In this document: positions 45,733 through 54,200 of the stretch, piece after piece
Layout of the letters: each line of letters opens with the position of its first letter
Position numbering within the stretch: position 1 is the first letter of the stretch
Assembly (NCBI RefSeq): GCF_020080835.1
Contig: NW_025401886.1
Span: 310,001 to 374,000, forward strand
Direction of reading: 5' to 3'
Source: Cotesia glomerata
Taxonomy: Eukaryota; Arthropoda; Insecta; Hymenoptera; Braconidae
DNA length: 64,000 nt
The notes under the pieces: model-generated
The model's database searches: none
What the model was told of the DNA's origin: nothing
Seen by the model: the letters and a program-made list of their open reading frames with translations, nothing else
Made by a program: the position numbers and the translations under genes

Positions 45733-48268
45733 GGGATTAGGGGTAGTCAGAATTTTCAAAAAATCAATTATTTTTTTTTTGCATTTTCGTTATGTGTAAT
45801 ATCTTAAAAATACTCTCTGAAAATTTCAAGTCGATCCGATAATTAGTTTTTGAGTTATTCGACAAATAACAAAGAGAGCTCGGGTACTTCAAAGCGCTCG
45901 GGAGCAGATAGCTAGCGGCAGCTTCAAGAAACCCTCTTTTAGGGTTCTATCGTCATCCATGAACTAAGACTTTGGTGTATGTAGTAGTATCTAAATTTAT
46001 AAATACCTAAATATATATAATTACAATTTCTAGGTAGTATAAGTGCTACAAATTATTTTTTTTTTCGCCACGTCACTAGTATGCCTGTGACAGTTGCGGA
46101 GAGCAGTCGATAGTTGTACGTTACTAAAATATATTATTTTTGAAGTTATTTATTATGGGACGTGATACGAGAAAAGTTTCGAGAGAAGTTCTGAACATTG
46201 AATTTCTAACAGCTAGTACACGTGGGCTGGGATCTAAAATTGTAGTTTCATGTGATAACTGTGACAGTGAATATATTCCTTCCTGCTCTTTCATTGGGCA
46301 TTCTTATGAAATAAATAGACGCTTTATTTTTGTGATGAGAATACTAGGGATAGGATACGAAGGTTTGTGCAAGTTTTGTGGCCTGATGGACATGCTGTCT
46401 TTTTTAGATAAAGCTACGCATACAATATTATTGAAGCACATTTTAGATTGTGGTAAAACCGTTGCAGTAACCTTGATGAAAAAAGCTGTGAATCAAGAAA
46501 AAGAAGCGACAAGTGAAAATAAGAATAAGAACGAATTGACTGTATCGGGAGATGGAACCTGGCAAAAATGGGGATTTACATCGTCATTTGGAGTTTCTTC
46601 TATAATTGGCTATTATACTGGAAAGATTCTTGATATAAACATTAAAAGTGCTTACTGTAAGCTATGTGAGTATTGGAAAAAGAAAAGAAATACGGTTGAG
46701 TTCGAGGAATGGTATGAATCGCATGAAAATGAGTGTATTACTAATCACGAGGGGTCTTCGGGGAAAATGGAGGTGGATGCGATGATTGAAATGTTTCAGC
46801 AGTCTGAAACAAAACATGGAGTTAAATATACAAACTACATTGGCGATAGTGATTCGAAAACCTATTCTGGAATTATAAAAGCAGATCCTTACAAAAATAC
46901 AACCATAAATAAAAAGGAATGTATAGGCCATGTTCAGAAGCGGATGGGGACCCGACTGCGTACTCTGAAAACTAAACAAAAAAGTCTTGGTGGTAGAGGT
47001 AGGCTTACAGGAAAAGTAATAGACAAATTAACTGTGTACTATGGTTTATCAATACATCGTCATTGCGATTCTATTGAATATATGAAATCTGCTATTATGG
47101 CAACTTTTTACCACTACGGTTCGACTGATGAAAATCCGAATCATGATATGTGTCCCAAAGGCGAAGATTCTTGGTGCTCTTACCAGCGCGCTGAAGCAAG
47201 CGGAGAGCTTGATACTTATACTCAAGATTATTCTCCCTTACCTCTTGATGTTTTAAAAGCTATTGAACCGATTTACGACGATCTCAGTAATGATAATTTA
47301 CTTTCAAGATGTGTAGGTAGATTCAATCAGAATAATAATGAGAGCTTCAACCAACTAGTGTGGAAAATATTCCCAAAAACCGTGAATACTAGTTCTACTA
47401 TCGTACAAATTGCTGCATACATAGCTACTTGTATATTTAATGAAGGTACAAATTCATTATTAATGATTATGGATACCCTAGGACTTAATTGTGGGTCTAA
47501 TTCCCATCGGTATGCTGAAAAATTGGATGCTGCACGTGTGAAAGTGGCAGATCAGCGCGCCAACGACAACACTCGGGAAGGCAGAATGCTTCGTAGGCAA
47601 CAGCAAATTGATGTTTTGAAAACTTCCATAATGGCTGAAGAACTATTATATGGCCCAGGAATAGATGACTCGATGTAAGTAATTCAATAATTCGTATTTC
47701 TGTACGTGAATCTAGTGTGAAACTTTAAACGCGTTTTTCTCAAAACTATGTTTTTTGAACTGGTGACAACTGTAACTCGAAAACCGCTCAGTAGATTTTA
47801 ATAAAATTTATACAGCTTTTAGAATACATAATAAACTCGGGCCTAATCGAAGGATTTTTTTTTTTTTTAATTTCGATTTTTTAAGACCAATTAACTGTTG
47901 ATTTTTTCCCAAAAATCTAGACAAAAATTTCCTGAGGCCGCCATTTTGTTAATTTTTGAAAAAAAAAATCCTTCGATCAGGCCCAGGATTATCTATTTAT
48001 AAAACTAATTTTTTTTATCCGATTGATTTTAGATGAATCTCCAAGGACTTATGATTGTCACCGCAAGGACCTTTTTTTGGAACTGGGTTAACACAGACAG
48101 CTATAACTTTGGAAATTAAATTTTTTTTTTTGAAATTTTCGTACCTTCAAGTCAAAACATTGTATAGTAATGCTATATTACTACTTTTGTAAAATAACAT
48201 GATTTAATAGCAAAAAAAAAAATACTGAAAATTCTCATTTTTTCGTGCCTCTGACTACCCCTAACCCC
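45733..48268 (+). mobile_element. Kolobok-like DNA transposon with TTAA target duplication
   Basis: GGGATTAGGGGTAGTCAGA starts at 45733 and its near-complement (TCTGACTACCCCTAACCCC) ends at 48268: a 19-bp inverted repeat with one mismatch. TTAA flanks both ends (45729-45732 and 48269-48272). Length 2536 bp, holding one intact transposase ORF. A TTAA target and this transposase type fit Kolobok; piggyBac also uses TTAA but has a different protein. The combination of intact ORF, ends and duplication makes this the freshest DNA transposon in the window. Confidence 0.85.
46155..47678 (+). CDS. Intact Kolobok/'Mutator-like' DDE transposase, 507 aa
   Basis: Single uninterrupted ORF. I take the ATG at 46155 (MGRDTRK), the first ATG of the frame. 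An N-terminal zinc-like region has CDNCDSEYIPSC and CKFCG (residues about 30-80). The core carries VSGDGTWQKWGFTSSFGV (residues about 130-150), a Cys/His patch (CKLCEYWKKK, then H...C...NHEGSSGKMEVDAM), YIGDSDSKTYSGII (near 235), KKECIGHVQKRMGTRLR (near 260) and FNQNNNESFNQLVWKIFPK (near 400). Asp in GDGTW, Asp in GDSDSK and a downstream acidic residue (NNNES) are good candidates for the DDE triad. Proteins of this form are usually named 'Mutator-like transposase domain'. It cuts and joins element ends at TTAA. A C-terminal coiled-coil-like tail (RRQQQIDVLKTSIMAEEL) follows. Confidence 0.85.
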   Translation: MGRDTRKVSREVLNIEFLTASTRGLGSKIVVSCDNCDSEYIPSCSFIGHSYEINRRFIFVMRILGIGYEGLCKFCGLMDMLSFLDKATHTILLKHILDCGKTVAVTLMKKAVNQEKEATSENKNKNELTVSGDGTWQKWGFTSSFGVSSIIGYYTGKILDINIKSAYCKLCEYWKKKRNTVEFEEWYESHENECITNHEGSSGKMEVDAMIEMFQQSETKHGVKYTNYIGDSDSKTYSGIIKADPYKNTTINKKECIGHVQKRMGTRLRTLKTKQKSLGGRGRLTGKVIDKLTVYYGLSIHRHCDSIEYMKSAIMATFYHYGSTDENPNHDMCPKGEDSWCSYQRAEASGELDTYTQDYSPLPLDVLKAIEPIYDDLSNDNLLSRCVGRFNQNNNESFNQLVWKIFPKTVNTSSTIVQIAAYIATCIFNEGTNSLLMIMDTLGLNCGSNSHRYAEKLDAARVKVADQRANDNTREGRMLRRQQQIDVLKTSIMAEELLYGPGIDDSM

Positions 48269-48404
48269 TTAATGTCAGGTAGAGTCAATTTTAGAAGAAC
48301 AAAATTTTAAAAGAAAGAAAATGATCACGACGCGGTTTCGGTTATATTCGCTCGGCGATTTTTATCGCGAGTGAACAGTCGACACCATCTATCGTGGCGA
48401 TAGA
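48269..48404. other. Spacer between Kolobok-like and R1-clade elements
   Basis: Includes the right TTAA and a short GC-richer piece (48330-48400) whose origin is unclear. Confidence 0.4.
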
Positions 48405-50659
48405 CGGCCAAAAAGAAGCTAAACCGAGCCATCAAAGCGAGAAAAGCGATGTTATGGAAAGAGATCTGTAATGATCTCGACAAGGACATCTGGGGTGAAG
48501 CCTACCAAATTGTCACCAAACGACTTGGAAAGGCTTTACCAGAAGCACCGAAGTCTCCTGCCTTAATGGACAGCATTATAGCGGAGCTTTTCCCCAAACA
48601 CCTGCCGCGGGAGAAGAAGCACTACGAAAAAAACAGCGAAGTAACACCCTTCACAACTAAAGAACTACAAGACGCGGCCAAGTCACTCAAAATAGGAAAA
48701 GCACCTGGACCTGATGGCATCCCGGCATCGGTGATCAAGATTGTAGCCCTGGAATACCCAGACGTACTTTTGAACACCTACAACGCATGCTTGGCAACTG
48801 GCACGTTTCCCGCGGTTTGGAAGCGGCAGAGATTGGTTCTGTTAGAAAAAGGTAAGGGAACCCCCATAACACCTCGTCGTTTAGACCACTCTGTATGCTA
48901 GACATTGCTGGAAAACTGCTCGAGAAGCTCATACAAGGGAGACTCCGCAACGATATAGACCGTGCTGGAGGGTTTGCCACCAACCAGCATGGCTTCCGGA
49001 AAGGTCGTTCGACAGTCGGAGCGATTGAGAAAGTCATAAAGATAGCAACAAAAGCATGGTCTGGTAGCCTCAAAGCTCGTAAAGTATGCCTTCTCCTCAC
49101 GCTAGATGTCAAAAACGCATTTAACAGCGCAAACTGGGGAGACATTTTAGACGCTCTGGAGCACAAGTTTGACACGGAGCCAGAGAATCTGGCACTAGTC
49201 GACAATTACCTTGACGATAGGAAGCTAATAGTGGAAACTACTGAAGGCCCACAAGAATACGCGATAACGGCTGGCGTGCCGCAAGTCTCAATAATGGGGC
49301 CCCATCTATGGAACGCAGACTACGACGAGCTTGAAATCCCGTTGCCAGAACAAGTAGCGCTAACAGGCTTTGCAGACGATGTTGCGGCCACTATTAGTAG
49401 TAGTCAGCGTAAAAGAGGCCGAACTGCTAGTTCGAGAAACCATTGACGCTGTCGAGACTTGGCTTGATAAGCATCACCTGAAACTCGCCAAACAGAAAAC
49501 CGAGATGGTCGTTTTGACGTGTCAAAAATGGTTCCCAAAACCATTCGCTGTGGACATGGGAGGAACAACACTGACGTCAACAAGGGCCCTGCGCTATTTA
49601 GGGGTAATGATAGACGAGAAACTATCTTTCTGCGAACACCTCGATAGTGCATGCAAAAAAGCCAGCAAGACGGTGTCTAGCCTAGCACGAATTATGACCA
49701 ACACCATGGGACCAAGAACAAAAAAGAGAAGAGTTTTTCTAGAAGCAGTCCACTCAGTACTGCTTTATGGAGCGGAGATATGGGCAGACATATTAAAGCA
49801 GAAGACCTACCGGCAAAAGATAGCAGCAGTACAGCGGCGAGGCGCTCTCAGGGTTGCCTGCGCCTACCGCACAGTTTCCGACGTGGCTGTATTGGTCATT
49901 GCGGGAGCCGCGTCTATCGACCTATTAGCGTTCGAAAGAGCAAAACTTTATGACGCTAAAAATAGTGACGAAAACATGAAGGTCGCAAGAACGAGGATAA
50001 AGGCGGAAACGCAGCAAAAGTGGCAGGACCGATGGACATCGGGAGAGACGGGCAGATGGACGGCGTGCCTGATCCCAAACATCAACGTCTGGCTTTCTCG
50101 AAAGCACGGGGACACGGACTTCTTCCTGACCCAGCTATTGACGGGACATGGGCAGTTCAATGTCTATCTTTTCACGATGGGTTTTCACAGCACACCAACG
50201 TGCAAATACTGCCCAGACAAAATTGACAACGCCGAGCACACGTTTTTCGAGTGTGATCGGTGGAAGGACGACAGAATCAGCACCGAAGAAACAATAGGCA
50301 TAACGCTCTCCCCTGAGAGCTTGGTAACCTGCATGATCAAAAAAGAAGAAAACTGGTCAGCTGTCGCAGCCTACGTGCAGCGCCTTTTAAAAGAAAAAAT
50401 CGCAGAAAGGGATTATAAACCAGTAGTAACAAGAAGTAGGTGTCGTGAGACACAACATGGACTGGATCGAAGTAATGCTAACGCGGTCCCGATCCAGTCT
50501 TCCCTGTAACATCTATGGGGAAAGGAGAGAGGAGGATGTTTAGTCGGTATTGTTGCAAAATAATATTGACTTCTGAGTCCGACATAACCAGGCAAACACC
50601 TAGTCCTGGCACCAACACCAAGTCCTGGCATACGTAAATGTATTTTACCTCCTCTATAA

Positions 50660-50676
<17 letters not shown>
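48405..50676 (+). mobile_element. Second R1-clade family, 5'-truncated copy ending in CA tract
   Basis: Starts abruptly inside ORF2 (AKKKLNRAIKARKA) and ends with ACCTCCTCTATAAAA and a poly(A) to 50676, followed by (CA)8. It differs clearly from the family at 14175/32279 but has the same domain order. No 5' CA tract, as expected for a 5' truncation. Confidence 0.85.
48410..50509 (+). pseudogene. R1-clade ORF2 (second family): reverse transcriptase and CCHC tail, two frameshifts
   Basis: Three consecutive frames make one protein. 48410-48890: SLKIGKAPGPDGIPASVIK and PAVWKRQRLVLLEKGKG. 48895-49400: RPLCMLDIAGKLLEKLI, HGFRKGRSTVGAIEKV, LDVKNAFNSANWGD, AGVPQ...GPHLWNADY and GFADDVAA. 49400-50509: ETWLDKHHLKLAKQKTE, RYLGVMIDEKLSF, LLYGAEIWADILKQ, then the zinc motif CKYCPDKIDNAEHTFFEC and a basic tail. 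Frameshifts occur near 48880 and 49395. The polymerase motif is FADD. The endonuclease part is missing by 5' truncation. Confidence 0.85.
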
Positions 50677-50690
<14 letters not shown>

Positions 50691-50693
50691 CAC
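50677..50693. repeat. CA tract joining two R1-clade elements
   Basis: Eight CA units between the poly(A) of the upstream element and the first base (CTCGTGTCGG) of the downstream one, so the two elements are head to tail with only target microsatellite between them. Confidence 0.9.
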
Positions 50694-51555
50694 CTCGTGT
50701 CGGATTTGCCGGGTCCCACATCGGGCGCCTCCCCAGGTGGCGGATAGGGGAATGCCTGGCATATCTGCACGCCAGATGCGTCGGGTACTAAGGAAATAGA
50801 ATACTTGGGGTAGACCAAAACCTAGCAAAAGATGATATGAAAATGCCAGATCAATTTCAAACATCGTCTACGGTGCAGAGGGGGGATACCTCAGTGCCTA
50901 CGAGGGAAGGCGTGCAAACAGGCTTGAACTCGTCGTTATCAAGTGACCGTTTGAACATTGGAGTAGACCCCATGGCTCTGCTGTCTAACAATGCTAGCAA
51001 GGTTACAGGGAGTACGAAATCAGCCCAGATGGCAGAGAACGGACAGCTATTGACCCAGCTATTGACGGGACATGGGCAGTTCAATGACTATCTTTTTAAG
51101 GTGGGACTGCACAGCATACCAACGTGCAAATACTGCCCAGACAAAAATGACAACGTCGAGCACACGTTCTTTGAGTGTGACCGGTGGAAGGACTACAAAA
51201 GCAGTACTGATGAAACAATTGGCACCACGCTCTCCCCTGAGAGCTTAGTAACCTGCATGATCAAAAAAGAAGATAACTGGTCAGCTGTCGCAGCCTATGC
51301 GCAGCGTCTTTTAAAGGAAAAAATCGCAGAAAGAGACTAGTAACTAGGAGCAACCGTCGTGAGACGCAACACGGACTGGATTGAAGTAATGCTAACGCGG
51401 TCCCGATCCAGTCTTCCCCGTAACATCTATGGGGAAAGAGAGAAAGGATGTTTAGTCGGTATTGTTGTCAATAATATTGACTTCCGAGTCCGACATACCC
51501 AGGACAAACATCTCGTCCAGGTATATGTAAATGTATTTGACCTCCTCTATAAAAA

Positions 51556-51559
<4 letters not shown>
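50694..51559 (+). mobile_element. 866-bp miniature R1-clade element retaining both ends
   Basis: Starts directly at a CA tract (CTCGTGTCGGATTTGCCGG) and ends ACCTCCTCTATAAAAAAAAA followed by a CA tract. The 3' 500 bp align closely with the end of the upstream element. The middle of the element, from early ORF1 to the last part of ORF2, is deleted, and one ORF spans the join. Because both element ends are at CA tracts it seems to have inserted as a miniature rather than being deleted afterwards; that is inference. Confidence 0.85.
50837..51340 (+). CDS. Chimeric ORF: ORF1 N-terminus fused to ORF2 zinc-finger tail
   Basis: 167 codons from an ATG at 50837 without a stop until 51338. Residues 1-65 are low-complexity, Ser/Thr/Asn-rich, in the position where ORF1 starts. 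From residue about 70 (LLTQLLTGHGQFNDYLF) it matches the end of ORF2 of the upstream element: CKYCPDKNDNVEHTFFECDRWKD is the CCHC motif, then LSPESLVTCMIKKEDNWSA. The fusion is in frame. In R1-type elements this tail helps bind nucleic acid during target-primed reverse transcription, so the product could in principle interact with element RNA. Whether it is translated is unknown. Confidence 0.7.
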   Translation: MKMPDQFQTSSTVQRGDTSVPTREGVQTGLNSSLSSDRLNIGVDPMALLSNNASKVTGSTKSAQMAENGQLLTQLLTGHGQFNDYLFKVGLHSIPTCKYCPDKNDNVEHTFFECDRWKDYKSSTDETIGTTLSPESLVTCMIKKEDNWSAVAAYAQRLLKEKIAERD

Positions 51560-51589
<30 letters not shown>

Positions 51590-51643
51590 CACATACACGC
51601 ACACGCACACACACACACGAACACACACACACACACACTCACA

Positions 51644-51732
<89 letters not shown>
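51560..51732. repeat. Long CA microsatellite with GTTCAC and TCACTC interruptions
   Basis: About 170 bp of (CA)n with minor variants between the miniature R1-clade element and the 3' part of a GAGCTC repeat. Confidence 0.95.
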
Positions 51733-51737
<5 letters not shown>

Positions 51738-51893
51738 CAGACGTACGGACATCATCGTGAAAATAGTCAGGAAAGCTTCTTAGGGCTTCAAAACATCGAG
51801 ATCTGTTGAAACCTCGATTTTTGCAAAACGGGGTGAAACCAAAAACTTCCTGATTTTTCAAAAATCTTCGATTTTCTTAGCAGAAAGTTAAAA
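51733..51893 (+). repeat. GAGCTC repeat, 3' part only
   Basis: TGCAGACGTACGGACATCATC, GGAAAGCTTCTTAGGGC, ACATCGAGATCTGTTG and the degenerate terminal hairpin. The matching 5' part is absent upstream, presumably lost when the 5'-truncated retrotransposon was inserted or rearranged. Confidence 0.8.
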
Positions 51894-51959
51894 ATTTGAT
51901 ACAAACGAACGACAGTCTGTAATTCGAAAATATGGTCTCGTACTTTCGCCTTACAAGTT

Positions 51960-52570
51960 AGTTTTTACAGATTTCAAAATTTTGTCAATTTTTTGATTCT
52001 AAGATCATATTTCATGCATTAAAATGTACCCATGCCATTAACAATCGTGTTTAAGAGATTTTTTCTCATTTATAACTGTAATTTTCCCGATTTTTTTGGC
52101 ATTTTCAGATTTTTTATCAATTTTAAAACGTTAATGGGACAAGATTTCACATTCGAATTCAGTGGAGTAAAATACATAAAAATCATACTGAATCTGAATC
52201 CAAAAAATTTTTTTTATTTCGATAATTTCGATTTTTCATGATTTATTACAATTTTTTTGGGTTTTTCGCAAATTTTAGAAATTTTTACGGCTCAACGGGC
52301 TAATTAAAGTTCAGATTCAGGTTCAATAGATTAAAATACATAAAAATTATACTTGATCCGGATCCAAAAAAATTTTTTCATCGCTGTGACTGCAATTTAT
52401 CGCAATTTTTTGCCTCTTTTTTGGGTTTTTTGCATTTTTCTCAAAATTTTGAGGGTGTACGAGCTAAACTGACTTCAGATTCGGATTCAGCGGATTGAAA
52501 TACACGGCCGTAGGTGGGTCTGGTACTATGTACAGACAACTTTTTTTTTTTGTGTACCTTTTGTGTGCCC
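51960..52570 (-). repeat. CTGAATC-family repeat, minus copy with internal about 170-bp periodicity
   Basis: The motif of AATCTGAATCCAAAAAA preceded by AAAATACATAAAAAT recurs at about 52170, 52340 and 52490, with TTTTGGGTTTTT spacers between. At its right end AATCCGCTGAATCCGAATC, read on the minus strand, matches the plus copy at 29490-29965. Confidence 0.65.
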
Positions 52571-52584
52571 AAAAAATTTTTTTT

Positions 52585-53356
52585 TAATATAAAATCCCTA
52601 GAATTAATTATTAAATAACTTTCCATATGTATTTTTCTAAATATATTTTCTTTTAATTCAATTGCATTTATTACCTAGAGTCAATACTTAAAAGAGCTAG
52701 AATTGTTTGATTTTGCTTTCTTCGAAAAAGTCAGCTGATCAAGATCTGATTAATTCTGTTCGAGCAATGTACAGATACTACAAACGTCTTGATGATTGTT
52801 GCCTGTAGGTGGCACTACTTGTTAATTAAGCGAAGTTTGAAACAATGATATTTCTTACAAAATACGAATATTATTTATAAGTTTACGAATTGTGATATTT
52901 ACTAACAACAATATAATATTGACACTAAATAATAATTATAATAACGACAATATTAACAATGACAATAAGGATGATACTAAAAATATTTATAATGGTAAAA
53001 ATAAATTGATAATACGATTTATTATTATTATTATCATTGATATTGTTTTTAAATTATTAAGTATTAAAATATTAAATTTAAATTTACAACTATCACAACT
53101 ACAAAAATGTAAAAATTTTTTTAAAATATATGTAAAATTAAAAGCTTACAATTGATCATTTAGTTTATCAATCTAAGCTAAAGAATGTTCGCGGCTTATT
53201 GATATAAAATTTTATCAATGCTGCTAGATATTGTACGAAAAGTGATACTTTAAATGATTTATATTGAAACTTTATAAACATTCAATTTCCGCGGGAAAAA
53301 TACAAATTTTAAATTAAAAATTTTTTTAAAAACAAAAAATCTTAAAATATTTTTTT
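52585..53356. repeat. Tandem unit A (uninterrupted) of a 0.76-kb triplication
   Basis: Starts TAATATAAAATCCC at 52585. Contains AATTGTTTGATTTTGCTTTC, GTTGCCTGTAGGTGGCAC and TTCAATTTCCGCGGG. The next start of the same sequence is 53357, giving a 772-bp period. No coding content. It serves as the empty-site reference for insertions in unit B. Confidence 0.9.
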
Positions 53357-53463
53357 TAATATAAAATCCCAAGGATTAATTATTAAATAACTTTCGATCT
53401 GTATTTTTCTAAATATATTTTCTTCTCATTCAGTTGCATTTATTAACTAGAGTCAATATTTAA

Positions 53464-53597
53464 GGGCCAGTTTTTCAATCCAGGATAAAATTTTATCTAA
53501 TGATGAAAATATGTCTATATATTTCATATATATAAATATACTGGCAATAATAATTTCATCCTGGATAAAATTTTATCTTGATTTGAAAAACTGGCCC
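53464..53597. mobile_element. 134-bp PIF/Harbinger-like MITE, TAA target duplication
   Basis: Inverted ends GGGCCAGTTTTTCAA and TTGAAAAACTGGCCC continue into CCAGGATAAAATTTTATC pairs, so nearly the whole element folds back. TAA is present on both sides (53461-53463 and 53598-53600) but only once in unit A at the same place. The 3-bp TWA-type duplication and GGGCC-start ends fit PIF/Harbinger. Confidence 0.85.
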
Positions 53598-54200
53598 TAA
53601 AAGAGCTAGAATTGTTTGATTTTGCTTTCTTCGGAAAAGTCAGCCGATCAAGATCTGAGCAATTCTGTTCGAGCAATGTACAGATACTACAACGTCTTGA
53701 TGATTGTTGCCTGTAGGTGGCACTACTTGTTCATTGAGCGAAGTTTGAAACGATGATATTCCTTACATAATACGAATATTATTTATAAGTTTACTAATTG
53801 TGTTATTTACTAACAACAATACGATAATGACACTAAATAATAATTAAAATAATAATAATTATAATAACGACAATATTAACAATGACAATAAGGATAATAC
53901 TGAAAATATTTATTTATTTATTTATTTATTACTTGAAAACATCTCAACAGCCCGAAGGCCAATTACAGAGAATTCTGATTTACAATATGTAATACAAGAG
54001 GCGCGTTAACGGTTAGCAAAATACTTAACAATTATTGAGTTATTCAATAATAACAGAAACTTACATAGAATTTTAAAGAAATTTTAATACATTAATACAC
54101 TAATGCTGGATGAAATTATTACATAATATAAGATATAATTTACATTATTATTAATATAAAGATATAATTTACAAACCTAATTGTTTTAGTGATACTATTT

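Noticed and set aside
45729..48272. piggyBac element, suggested by the TTAA target
   Set aside because: The transposase motifs (GDGTW, HVQKRMG) are not those of piggyBac and match the Kolobok/'Mutator-like' type.
52892..53155. 87-aa Asn/Ile-rich ORF
   Set aside because: Low-complexity A/T translation within tandem unit A; the homologous unit B and C sequences do not preserve it.
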